NCBI GenBank assembly: GCA_964526035.1
Contig: CAZGKE010000073.1
Span: 1 to 16,008 of the forward strand
DNA from: DAOMOD01 sp964526035
GTDB taxonomy: Bacteria > Pseudomonadota > Gammaproteobacteria > Xanthomonadales > BPKI01
Direction: 5' to 3'
DNA length: 16,008 nucleotides
In this document: in pieces, positions 8,058 through 15,063 of the stretch
Layout of the letters: every line of letters starts with the position of its first letter
Numbering within the stretch: position 1 is the first letter of the stretch
Translations under genes and position numbers: made by a program
Notes under the pieces: model-generated
The model's database searches: none
Told to the model about the DNA's origin: nothing
Seen by the model: the letters and a program-made list of their open reading frames with translations, nothing else

Positions 8058-8473
8058 TGCGCCCCGTCCGGGAGGGTGGCGATGGACAGGTTGGAAAAGC
8101 CCAGACGTCCCAGTGCATCCATGGCGGTGACCACCGACTGGTGCTGTGCCTGCGCGTCGGCACGCAGCACCACGCGCCGCTCGCGGTCCTCGCCAGCGAC
8201 CGCCCGGATGGCGGCCATCAGCGCCTCGCCATCGGTCCCCAGTACTTCGTTGGGGCCAATGAAGTAGCGGCCCTCACGATTGACCACGATGACCAGGGGG
8301 TCCTGGTCCACTTCCACCGTCGGCTCGCCGGCGCGCGGCAGGTCCACGGCGAGCTGGGCGCGCTCATCGAAAGTGGTGGTGACGACGAAGAAGATGATCA
8401 GCGTGAAAACAACGTCGATCAGCGGGGTTAGGCTGATCTCCGGCTCTTCGCTGCGTGGTCCGGCAAGCTTCAT
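8054..8473 (-). CDS. exbD: ExbD/TolR-family biopolymer transport protein
   Basis: This is a 139-residue inner-membrane protein with one N-terminal transmembrane helix (about 15-35) and a periplasmic domain. The helix carries the proton-path aspartate of the family, D20 in SLTPLIDVVF. With the adjacent ExbB-like protein it should form a proton-driven motor that energises an outer-membrane-directed partner. No tonB, tolA or TonB-dependent receptor is visible in the window. The start ATG at 8473 overlaps the exbB TGA and its own TGA overlaps the msbA ATG, each as ATGA. This ExbBD pair belongs to the paralogue set that sits between comEC and msbA/lpxK in many gammaproteobacteria; its specific client is not known from sequence. 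Confidence 0.92.
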   Translation of the reverse strand: MKLAGPRSEEPEISLTPLIDVVFTLIIFFVVTTTFDERAQLAVDLPRAGEPTVEVDQDPLVIVVNREGRYFIGPNEVLGTDGEALMAAIRAVAGEDRERRVVLRADAQAQHQSVVTAMDALGRLGFSNLSIATLPDGAQ

Positions 8474-9099
8474 TTGCGCACGCGCGGCGCCAATGGCACC
8501 TTCGTTTCGAGCGTGTCGATGAGGGCGATCGCCTGCTTCTCCATATCCACCACGTAGGCGGCCACCAGGCCGCGGAAGTAGCGATAGAACATGAGTGCGG
8601 GAATGGCCACGATCAAGCCCGCGGCCGTCGAGATCAGCGCCTCGCCAATGCCACCGGCCAGCCGTCCGGCGTCGCCGACACCCACCGAGAGGATGGCGAG
8701 GAACATGCGGATCATGCCGACCACCGTGCCCAGCAGCCCGAGCAGCGGAGCAATGGCGGCGATGGTGCCCAGGGAATTGAGGAAGCGCTCAAGCTTGTGG
8801 ATTACATGGCGGCCGGTGTCTTCCACGCGTTCCTTGATGATCTCGCGGCTCCGATGTCTGTTGGCCAGCGCCTCGCCAAGAATTTCCCCGAGTGGCGATG
8901 TCTGCCGCAGCGCCTCGATGTGCTGGGGATCAAGCTGGGCGGCGCGCGACCACTCACGGACCTGATCGCCGAGTTCAGGTGGAATCACCGCCTTGCGGCG
9001 CAACGTCCAGAAGCGCTCCAGCACGATGCTGAAAGCGATGGCGGAACAGAGCAGGATGGGCCACATCACCCAGCCGCCGGCGATCAGGAGTTCAAGCAT
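8470..9099 (-). CDS. exbB: ExbB/TolQ/MotA-family proton channel protein
   Basis: The 209-residue product has the three transmembrane helices of the ExbB/TolQ family, near residues 9-28, 112-135 and 152-175. The conserved LGLLGTVVGM stretch is at 120-129, and a Thr/Gly-rich third helix starts with GEALISTAAG. It forms the pentameric channel around the ExbD dimer. The frame is open to 9318, but the residues upstream are arginine/proline-rich and unlike the family. The ATG at 9099 is preceded by a good Shine-Dalgarno AAGGA with a 7-nt spacer, so I use it. It is separated from comEC by 100 bp, one of the larger gaps here, and is the first gene of the tightly overlapping block exbB-exbD-msbA-lpxK. 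Confidence 0.92.
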   Translation of the reverse strand: MLELLIAGGWVMWPILLCSAIAFSIVLERFWTLRRKAVIPPELGDQVREWSRAAQLDPQHIEALRQTSPLGEILGEALANRHRSREIIKERVEDTGRHVIHKLERFLNSLGTIAAIAPLLGLLGTVVGMIRMFLAILSVGVGDAGRLAGGIGEALISTAAGLIVAIPALMFYRYFRGLVAAYVVDMEKQAIALIDTLETKVPLAPRVRK

Positions 9100-9106
9100 T
9101 CTCAGG

Positions 9107-9111
9107 TCCTT
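9107..9111 (-). promoter_or_regulatory. Shine-Dalgarno site of exbB
   Basis: AAGGA on the minus strand, 7 nt upstream of the ATG at 9099. It decides the exbB start against the longer open frame that reaches 9318. Confidence 0.75.
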
Positions 9112-9147
9112 CGGTTGTCTACGCGCCGGCCAGACCGGCAGCGGCGA

Positions 9148-9153
9148 ATGATA
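9148..9153 (-). promoter_or_regulatory. Possible -10 element upstream of exbB
   Basis: In the 100-bp gap between comEC and exbB the minus strand contains TATCAT, one mismatch from the sigma-70 -10 consensus, about 48 bp before the exbB start. I see no good TTGACA-like -35 at 16-18 bp. This is a weak candidate for a promoter feeding the exbB-exbD-msbA-lpxK block; read-through from comEC is equally possible. The gap shows no other feature I can support. Confidence 0.25.
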
Positions 9154-9199
9154 GCCCGGTTGGCCATGCCACTGCCCGACCCGCGGATTCGGCGATGTC

Positions 9200-11455
9200 T
9201 CAACAGTGCGCCCGCCAGAATTTCCGGCCGCTGCCGCGCAGGCTGCGCCAGCGGTGTTCTCCATCGGGCGGGATATCCAGGATCCACGCGCCACACTCGG
9301 CTGTCGATGCCAGCGCAATACCGCGATCGAGGTAGCGGCCCACGACTTCGGGCGCAGGGTGGCCGAAGCGGCTCAGCCATCCGGCGCTGACCAGGCCGCG
9401 CTGCGGATTCACCGCCTCGATGAAGTCGACTGTCGAGGAGCTGCGGCTGCCATGGTGCGGAACCAGCAGGACCGCGGCGCGAATGGCTTCGGGCTGTTCG
9501 CGGATCAGGCGACGTTCCACCAGTGCTCCGATATCGCCCGGCAGCAGCACTGCGCCCCCCGCGGCGCGGATGGCAAGCACGCAGGAACTCTCGTTGCGCA
9601 GATAGGGCATGTGCTGCGGAGGGTGGAGAATCTCGAAGTCGATAGTGTCCCAGCGCCAGCGTTGACCGCGCAGGCAAGGCTCGGCCCCCTCGACGCCGGA
9701 CGCCAGCAGCCGGGCACCGGGAAACGCGCCACGCAGCGCGTCCAGTCCCCCAGAGTGATCGCGATCGGCGTGACTGACGATGATCTTGTCCAGGCGCTTC
9801 ACGCCGAGCGTGCGCAGCGCCGGAAGCACCGCGGTCTCGCCAAGATCGAGTCCGCCGGGCCAGGAGGGACCGGTGTCATAGAGCAGCGCGTGGCTGCGCG
9901 TCTGCACCAGCAGCGCAGTGCCCTGCCCCACATCGAACATCACCACGCGCAGCGCGCCCTCCAGCGGGCGAGTATCGGGCGGAACCAGCAGCGGCAGCAG
10001 CAGTACCAGCCCCAATGGTCTTCCCGGTACGCCGCGCGGAAGCAGCACGACGACGATTCCGAGCGCGCCGAGCAGCCAGGCGGCCGTCGATGGCTCGGTA
10101 AGGTGGGTCATCGCCCACGTGGGCGAGGCCAGCGCCTCGAGCAGCCACCAGATCGCGTCGAGGCTGTGCGCCGCCAGCCTGAGCAGCGGGTCTCCCAGCG
10201 CCGGCGAAAGCATGCCGACGGCCGTACCCAGCAATCCCAACGGCACCGAAACCAGTCCGACCCAGGGCACCGCCAGCAGATTGGCGATGGGTCCTGCCAG
10301 CGACAGCATCCCGAAAAACAGCAGGGTAAACGGCAACAGCGCGAGCGAAAGCACGCCCTGGGCCTGGACCAGGCGTCCCACCGGGCCACCGTACACCTTG
10401 CCGCGGGCAAAGAGGATCAGCGCCGCCACGCCAAGCACCGACAGCCAGAACGAAGCGCCAAGAACGGCGAGCGGATCAAGAATCAGGACACTGCATGCCG
10501 CCAGCAGCAGAACGTGCCCGGCGCGCGTGTGGCGTCTGAGCATCAGCGCCAACGCTGCGACCAGAAGCATCAGCAGCGCGCGGCGGGTGGGCACCGCAAA
10601 GCCGGCCAGCGCGGCATAGGACAGCGCCAGCGGCAGTGCCGGAAGCATTCCCCAGAAGCGTGCCGGCATGCGCAGCGACAGCGCTGGAAACAGCCACACG
10701 AGCCCACGGCCGAGCCCGACTCCCATGACCGCCAGCAGGCCGATGTGCAGCCCGGAGATGGCCATGAGGTGGCTGGTACCTGTGGCGCGCAGCACCTCCC
10801 AGTGTCGAGTGTCCAGCCCGCGGCGGTCGCCGACCGTCAAGGCACGCAGCAATGCTCCGCCGGTGCCCGGGGCAATCCCGGCGATGTGCAGCGCGTGCCG
10901 CTCGCGGAGCCTGTCGATGGCTGCGCCTGTGGAAGCGGTCAGCGGCTGCGCGCTGCGCACGCTGCCGGTCGCCACCAGACCACGCTCCAGAGCGTACCGC
11001 TCAAAATCGAACCCGCCGGGGTTGATTCCGCCGCGCGGTGGCCGCAGCCGTGCCGTGAAGCGCCATGCGCTGCCGGGTCGAAGGACTTCTTCGGCACCGA
11101 ACCAGGACAAACGCAGGCGGCTGCCGGCGGCAAGCTGATCTGAACGCTGGACCACGGCGTCGAAACGCCAGGCGACTTCGTTCTGCTGTGGCAGTCCCAC
11201 CACACGCGCTTCGAAAACCAGATCCTCAGCCGGGAGTGCCGAGTCCAGGCGCTGCTCCATCGCCAGCGCCGCAAAGGCCGCGACCCAGGCCGCGCCGATG
11301 ACCGCAAAGGCAGCGAGACGAAGCCGCGGAAACCACCATGCCAGCGGCAGCATCGCAACAAGCAGGGCGAAACTGAAAGCAGCAAGAGGAAGAACGGGAG
11401 CCAGCCACAGCGCGGTTGCGCCGGCAAGGAAGGCCATCAGGCAGCGCGTCTCCAC
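9200..11455 (-). CDS. comEC: ComEC/Rec2 DNA internalization channel
   Basis: ComEC moves single-stranded DNA across the inner membrane during natural transformation. The 751-residue product has the usual order. There are two N-terminal membrane segments (about 5-65) and a DUF4131/OB-like region (about 75-165). The ComEC competence domain follows with many helices (about 200-490), including TSHLMAISGLHIG. Last is a C-terminal metallo-beta-lactamase-like domain with DVGQG at 508-512, H562-x-D-x-D-H567 and a later PHHGS. The metal-binding motif looks intact, which fits a nuclease role for the domain. The start is taken as GTG at 11455, preceded closely by a GAGAGGA purine run; an in-frame ATG at 11437 is an alternative. 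It lies 34 bp after lolD. No other competence gene is in the window. Confidence 0.93.
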   Translation of the reverse strand: METRCLMAFLAGATALWLAPVLPLAAFSFALLVAMLPLAWWFPRLRLAAFAVIGAAWVAAFAALAMEQRLDSALPAEDLVFEARVVGLPQQNEVAWRFDAVVQRSDQLAAGSRLRLSWFGAEEVLRPGSAWRFTARLRPPRGGINPGGFDFERYALERGLVATGSVRSAQPLTASTGAAIDRLRERHALHIAGIAPGTGGALLRALTVGDRRGLDTRHWEVLRATGTSHLMAISGLHIGLLAVMGVGLGRGLVWLFPALSLRMPARFWGMLPALPLALSYAALAGFAVPTRRALLMLLVAALALMLRRHTRAGHVLLLAACSVLILDPLAVLGASFWLSVLGVAALILFARGKVYGGPVGRLVQAQGVLSLALLPFTLLFFGMLSLAGPIANLLAVPWVGLVSVPLGLLGTAVGMLSPALGDPLLRLAAHSLDAIWWLLEALASPTWAMTHLTEPSTAAWLLGALGIVVVLLPRGVPGRPLGLVLLLPLLVPPDTRPLEGALRVVMFDVGQGTALLVQTRSHALLYDTGPSWPGGLDLGETAVLPALRTLGVKRLDKIIVSHADRDHSGGLDALRGAFPGARLLASGVEGAEPCLRGQRWRWDTIDFEILHPPQHMPYLRNESSCVLAIRAAGGAVLLPGDIGALVERRLIREQPEAIRAAVLLVPHHGSRSSSTVDFIEAVNPQRGLVSAGWLSRFGHPAPEVVGRYLDRGIALASTAECGAWILDIPPDGEHRWRSLRGSGRKFWRAHC

Positions 11456-11489
11456 TCCTCTCTCTGCCTCAGCCGTGGCGCTGCTGCGA

Positions 11490-12182
11490 TCAGTTCTCGG
11501 CCAGCGGATGCAGGTTGCCGCTGTGCAACTCCAGCACTCGATCCATGCGCGAAGCCAGCAGGCGATCGTGGGTGACGATGATCAGCGCCGTGCCGACTTC
11601 GCGGTTGAGTTCCACCATCAGCGCAAAGACCGCTTCGGCAGTGCGCTCGTCGAGATTGCCCGTCGGTTCGTCGGCAAGCACGCAGGCGGGACGTGTCACC
11701 AGCGCACGCGCCACTGCGGCGCGCTGCCGCTCGCCACCGGACAGTTCACCCGGGCGATGCTGGAGCCTTGCTCCCAGACCCACCCGTTCAAGAATGGCCG
11801 CGGCCTCGCGACGCGCCGCTTCGGTGCTCTCACCGCGAATCAGCAGCGGCATGGCGACATTCTCGAGCGCGGTGAATTCGGGAAGCAGATGGTGAAACTG
11901 GTAGACGAAGCCCAGCGCGCGGTTGCGAAGCCGCCCGCGCTCGCGGTCGTCGAGCTTCGACATCAGCTTGCCCTGGACCTCCACTTCGCCTTCACTGGGC
12001 ATGTCGAGGCCGCCCAGCAGGTGCAGCAGGGTGCTCTTGCCGGCGCCTGAAGTCCCGACCACGGCGACGGTTTCGCCAACATTCACCGAGAATTCGACGC
12101 CTGCGAGGACCGGCGTGTTCAGCTTGCCCTCGCGGTAGGTCTTGCCCAGACCGCGGCAGGCGATCACGACCTGCTCGCTCAT
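11490..12182 (-). CDS. lolD: Lipoprotein-releasing ABC transporter ATPase
   Basis: LolD powers extraction of mature lipoproteins from the inner membrane for hand-over to LolA. The 230-residue cytoplasmic ATPase has Walker A GTSGAGKST at 43-51, Q-loop Q95, signature LSGGE at 147-151, Walker B VLADEPTGNLD with D171-E172, and an H-loop in VTHD. The segment FVYQFHHLLPEFTALENV around 92-109 is typical of LolD. Length equals the family's usual 230-235. The ATG at 12182 has a clear ribosome site AGGGT 8 nt upstream. The partner permease gene is just upstream, but 135 bp away, with an inverted repeat in between. Confidence 0.95.
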   Translation of the reverse strand: MSEQVVIACRGLGKTYREGKLNTPVLAGVEFSVNVGETVAVVGTSGAGKSTLLHLLGGLDMPSEGEVEVQGKLMSKLDDRERGRLRNRALGFVYQFHHLLPEFTALENVAMPLLIRGESTEAARREAAAILERVGLGARLQHRPGELSGGERQRAAVARALVTRPACVLADEPTGNLDERTAEAVFALMVELNREVGTALIIVTHDRLLASRMDRVLELHSGNLHPLAEN

Positions 12183-12190
12183 CGTCCGTC

Positions 12191-12195
12191 ACCCT
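12191..12195 (-). promoter_or_regulatory. Shine-Dalgarno site of lolD
   Basis: AGGGT (extending to AGGGTGA) on the minus strand, 8 nt before the lolD ATG. lolD therefore has its own initiation site downstream of the inverted repeat and does not depend on overlap with the permease gene. Confidence 0.7.
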
Positions 12196-12217
12196 GCGAG
12201 TGGAAACTTGGACAGCA

Positions 12218-12294
12218 GTCCGCTAAGGACGCAAAGGACGCAAAGAAAGACCATGGCAGGATCTCCCTTGGCGATCTTTGCGTCCTTTGCGGAC
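12218..12294. repeat. Inverted repeat with an internal 9-nt tandem motif, between the lol genes
   Basis: The left arm (12218-12236) GTCCGCTAAGGACGCAAAG pairs with the right arm (12276-12294), whose reverse complement is GTCCGCAAAGGACGCAAAG: 18 of 19 positions match. The left side also contains a tandem of the unit AAGGACGCA with a 9-nt period (about 12225-12246). Because of this, the right arm (12275-12294) can also pair in a shifted register with 12227-12246 (18 of 20 matches). The two registers give alternative hairpins with about 39- or 28-nt loops. The element fills most of the 135-bp non-coding spacer (12183-12317). It resembles the GGACGCAAAG-type dispersed intergenic repeats common in gammaproteobacterial genomes; copy number cannot be judged here. 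No poly-T follows in either direction, so it is not a typical intrinsic terminator. Confidence 0.8.
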
Positions 12295-12317
12295 CAATGC
12301 TTGTGCTTTTCACGCGA

Positions 12318-13562
12318 TCACTCATAACGTAGCGCCGCCGCGGGTTCGGTACGTGAGGCGCGCCAGGCGGGATAAAGGGTGGCCAGCACCGACATCAGCA
12401 GGGCCAGCGCCGTCACCACCCCGATATCGTCCCATCGCATTTCCGACGGCAGCTCGCTGATGTAATAGACCTCGGCGCTCATCAGTTCAAAGCCCAGAAA
12501 TTGCTCCAGCCATTGCACCAGGTTTTCGACGTTGCTCGCCAAGGCAATGCCGCCCGCGACGCCCAGCGCCGTACCGCCGACCCCGAGCAGCATGCCTTGC
12601 ACCATGAAGGTGCCCATGATCATTCCCGGTGAAGCGCCCAGCGTGCGCAGGATGGCGATGTCTGCCTGCTTGTCGGTCACCAGCATGACCAGCGAGGACA
12701 CCAGGTTGAAGGCGGCCACCGCAACGATCAGCGAGAGGATCACGAACATCACCATCTTCTCCATGCGCACCGCGCGGAAGAAGTTGGAGTGTTCACGGCT
12801 CCAGTCACGGATGCGGTAGAAGCCGCCCATCTCGTCGGCGAGTTCGCGCGCCACGTCCCAGGCGCGGAACATGTCGGTCAGCTTCAGACGCACGCCGGTG
12901 ACCCCCTGCCCCATGCGGTACAGCCGAGCCGCGTCTTCAAGGTGCACGAAAGCCAGGCCGCGGTCGTACTCCTGCATGCCGGCTTCGAAGATGCCGACCA
13001 CCGTGAAGCGTCGCAGCTGCGGCACCACACCTACCGGCGTAGTCGACAGCTGGGGAGCGTAGACGATGAGCGACTCGCCGACGGACACGCCGAGCACCAG
13101 CGCCAGCTCGCGACCGAGGATGATGTTCCAGCCGCCTGGCGTCAGCGCATCGATGGATCCCTCGACGATGTCGTCGACCAGATCCGACACCTGCGGTTCG
13201 AACTCGGGGCTCACGCCGCGCAGCATGGCGCCGCCCACGCGCACGCCCTGCAGCATCGCCTCACGTTCGACATAGGGCGCGGCGCCGACGACTTCGGGGT
13301 GGCCGATGGCGTATTCGCGGGCACGCGCCCAGTCGGGAAGATCCTCACCGAAGCCGGCGATGGTGGCGTGCGACACCATACCGAGGATGCGTGCGCGCAG
13401 CTCCTTCTCGAAGCCGTTCATCACCGAAACCACGGTGATCAGGGCGGTGACGCCGATGGCGATGCCCAGCACCGAGGCCAGGGAAATGAAGGATATGAAG
13501 TGATTGCGGCGTTTGGCGCGGGTGTAGCGCAGGCCGATCCAGAATTCCAGGGGACGAAACAT
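12318..13562 (-). CDS. lolC: LolC/LolE-family lipoprotein-releasing permease (possibly LolF-type)
   Basis: This is the membrane subunit that draws lipoproteins from the inner membrane for LolA. The 414-residue product has the family topology: a first helix near 24-48, a large periplasmic domain (about 50-265), and an FtsX-type block of three helices near 269-296, 312-343 and 379-399. The stretch TDKQADIAILRTLGAS (296-311) is the coupling region seen in LolC/LolE. The periplasmic TPVGVVPQLRRF (175-186) sits where the LolA-binding hook of LolC lies. Only one permease gene is next to lolD, where enterobacteria have both lolC and lolE. It may form a homodimer (LolF type) or have a partner elsewhere. 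It starts 5 bp after ygfX. Confidence 0.9.
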   Translation of the reverse strand: MFRPLEFWIGLRYTRAKRRNHFISFISLASVLGIAIGVTALITVVSVMNGFEKELRARILGMVSHATIAGFGEDLPDWARAREYAIGHPEVVGAAPYVEREAMLQGVRVGGAMLRGVSPEFEPQVSDLVDDIVEGSIDALTPGGWNIILGRELALVLGVSVGESLIVYAPQLSTTPVGVVPQLRRFTVVGIFEAGMQEYDRGLAFVHLEDAARLYRMGQGVTGVRLKLTDMFRAWDVARELADEMGGFYRIRDWSREHSNFFRAVRMEKMVMFVILSLIVAVAAFNLVSSLVMLVTDKQADIAILRTLGASPGMIMGTFMVQGMLLGVGGTALGVAGGIALASNVENLVQWLEQFLGFELMSAEVYYISELPSEMRWDDIGVVTALALLMSVLATLYPAWRASRTEPAAALRYE

Positions 13563-13567
13563 GCCGG

Positions 13568-13975
13568 CTATCCAATCGCCAGGCGCACGCGCAGACGGCG
13601 CAGATCGTTCGCGGGGAGGCGACCAGGCGTCAACAGCAGCGTGCGGCGTCGCCCGTCTACCCGCATGCGCAACACCAGCAGCGGCCCCAGCGTCGATGTA
13701 CCAAGCAACTCGACCGCCTTCATGTCACCGTCACCGTGCAGCCACCAATGCCCGGCTGCGTCCCACTCGAGCAAAGGCCAGGGATCGAGGACCTGGCGCA
13801 AGGCGCGCGCCAGAAGCAGGGCCACCAGCGCCAGGAGCGCCAGCTTCAGCGATAGTCCGAATCCACTGAGAACCACGGCGCAGCACGCCAGCAGCGCGAG
13901 CGCGACCAGCGCTGCGACCGCAGTCCACGGCGGCGAAGGTTCAAGTCGAAGTGATGGTGCGGAGCTGGTCGACAA
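13568..13975 (-). CDS. ygfX: YgfX/CptA-family membrane protein
   Basis: The 135-residue product is small and membrane-anchored. A short LRLEPS-type N-terminus is followed by two adjacent hydrophobic helices (about 18-37 and 41-57), then a soluble domain with WPLLEWDAAGHWW and RRTLLLTPGRL. This is the layout of YgfX, whose gene accompanies sdhE in gammaproteobacteria. In E. coli the pair was also described as a CptA/CptB toxin-antitoxin; that role is disputed. No ATG suits. The TTG at 13975 gives the family's usual length of 135 and has AAGGA about 11 nt upstream. With this start the gene overlaps sdhE by 35 nt in another frame. Upstream open frame to 14071 lies wholly within sdhE. Family call moderately sure; start uncertain. 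Confidence 0.75.
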   Translation of the reverse strand: MSTSSAPSLRLEPSPPWTAVAALVALALLACCAVVLSGFGLSLKLALLALVALLLARALRQVLDPWPLLEWDAAGHWWLHGDGDMKAVELLGTSTLGPLLVLRMRVDGRRRTLLLTPGRLPANDLRRLRVRLAIG

Positions 13976-14207
13976 GGGAAAGCATGTCCTTAGATTCAGG
14001 TTGTTCGCGGCCCATGCACCAGCGCCACAGTTGGTCGTCCTCGACCGCCAGCAGATCCTCGAAGTTCGCACGTTCCCCTGCGGAGGCTTCGGCCCAGTGT
14101 CGGTTGAGCCAGCCTGTCAGCAGCTGGTCCAGTTCACGCATTCCGCGCCGGCAGCGCCAGCGCAGGCGCCGCTGAGTGTGCTGCTCAGCATCGCTGACGG
14201 TCTTCAT
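13941..14207 (-). CDS. sdhE: FAD assembly factor SdhE (YgfY)
   Basis: SdhE promotes covalent attachment of FAD to SdhA, the flavoprotein subunit of succinate dehydrogenase. The 88-residue cytoplasmic protein has the family motif RGMRELD at 21-27, the surface that contacts SdhA, and the later EDLLAVEDDQLWRW segment (47-60) typical of the five-helix fold. Length fits the usual 80-95. It begins 18 nt after the sdhB stop, so it is probably transcribed with sdhAB. The pairing of sdhE with ygfX is conserved, but placing sdhE directly behind sdhB makes the functional link explicit here. It overlaps the downstream ygfX by 35 nt. Confidence 0.93.
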   Translation of the reverse strand: MKTVSDAEQHTQRRLRWRCRRGMRELDQLLTGWLNRHWAEASAGERANFEDLLAVEDDQLWRWCMGREQPESKDMLSLVDQLRTITST

Positions 14208-14225
14208 GGGCGCCAGTTGCCGTCC

Positions 14226-15014
14226 TCAAACGGCATGCCGCTGGAGCATCAGCTTCTTGATCTCGGCGATGGCCTTGGCGGGATTGAGTCCCTTCGGGCA
14301 GGTGCGCGTGCAGTTCATGATGGTGTGGCAGCGATAGAGGCGGAACGGATCCTCGAGCTGGTCGAGACGGCTGCCGGTATCCTCGTCGCGCGAGTCGATG
14401 ATCCAGCGGTAGGCCTGCAGAAGCACCGCCGGTCCCAGATAGCGTTCGCCGTTCCACCAGTAGCTGGGGCAGGAGGTGGAACAGCAGGCGCAGAGGATGC
14501 ACTCGTACAGTCCGTCCAGATGTGCACGGTCCTCCTTCGATTGCAGGCGCTCCTTGTCGGGCGGCGGCGCACTCTGCGTGCGGATCCAGGGCTTGATCGA
14601 TGCGTACTGCGCATAGAAGTGGGTCATGTCCGGCACCAGGTCCTTGACCACCGGCATGTGCGGCAACGGGTAGATGGGCACCTCGGACTTGCCGCAGTCG
14701 CTGATCGCCTTGGTGCAGGCCAGGGTGTTGGTGCCGTCGATGTTCATCGCGCATGAACCGCAGATGCCTTCCCGGCAGGAGCGACGAAAGGTCAGCGTCG
14801 GGTCGATTTCGTTCTTGATCTTGATCAGCGCGTCGAGAACCATCGGCCCGCAGCTGTCCATGTCCAGCTCGTAGGTGTCGGTGCGCGGGTTGGCGTCGTC
14901 GTCGGGGTTCCACCGGTAGACCTTGAACGCACGTATGTTCTTCGCGCCCTCCCTCGCCGGAAAGTGCTTGCCCTTGGTGAGCCTGGAGTTCTTGGGAAGT
15001 CGGAATTCGGCCAT
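14226..15014 (-). CDS. sdhB: Succinate dehydrogenase iron-sulfur subunit
   Basis: SdhB carries electrons from the SdhA flavin to the membrane quinone site through three clusters. All ligands are present in the 262-residue product. The [2Fe-2S] ligands are C80, C85, C88 and C100 (in CREGICGSC). The [4Fe-4S] ligands are C172, C175, C178 and C239. The [3Fe-4S] ligands are C182, C229 and C235. The offset to the E. coli cysteines is a constant 23-25 residues, because this protein has a longer N-terminus with a basic stretch before the ferredoxin domain. It follows sdhA after 49 bp and precedes sdhE by 18 bp. The start ATG at 15014 lacks a strong ribosome site. Function is secure. Confidence 0.97.
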   Translation of the reverse strand: MAEFRLPKNSRLTKGKHFPAREGAKNIRAFKVYRWNPDDDANPRTDTYELDMDSCGPMVLDALIKIKNEIDPTLTFRRSCREGICGSCAMNIDGTNTLACTKAISDCGKSEVPIYPLPHMPVVKDLVPDMTHFYAQYASIKPWIRTQSAPPPDKERLQSKEDRAHLDGLYECILCACCSTSCPSYWWNGERYLGPAVLLQAYRWIIDSRDEDTGSRLDQLEDPFRLYRCHTIMNCTRTCPKGLNPAKAIAEIKKLMLQRHAV

Positions 15015-15063
15015 GGTTGTGCGCTGCGGTCGGTAACGTGAATTCGGGCGGAGGGGTCGCCGC

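Noticed and set aside
9110..9147. CCGG-rich palindromic bits upstream of exbB as a terminator for comEC
   Set aside because: The matching segments are 4-5 nt, partly direct rather than inverted, and no T run follows.
9206..11143. A 645-codon plus-strand open frame opposite comEC, rich in Gln, Arg and His
   Set aside because: Shadow of comEC; composition reflects the reverse complement of hydrophobic Leu/Ala codons.
12218..12294. The inverted repeat as an intrinsic terminator
   Set aside because: No run of T follows the hairpin on either strand, the loop is long, and lolD downstream needs the transcript or its own promoter, which I could not find.
12218..12294. The repeat as a CRISPR fragment or transposon end pair
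   Set aside because: The 9-nt tandem has no spacers and there is no transposase gene or target duplication visible.
13568..14207. sdhE-ygfX as a CptBA toxin-antitoxin module
   Set aside because: SdhE has the RGMRELD flavinylation motif and sits right behind sdhB; the toxin-antitoxin reading rests on contested work, so I kept the assembly-factor call.
12789..14756. A 655-codon open frame on the plus strand crossing lolC, ygfX, sdhE and sdhB
   Set aside because: It runs antisense to four well-supported genes, its product matches no known fold, and long antisense frames are expected in GC-rich coding DNA.
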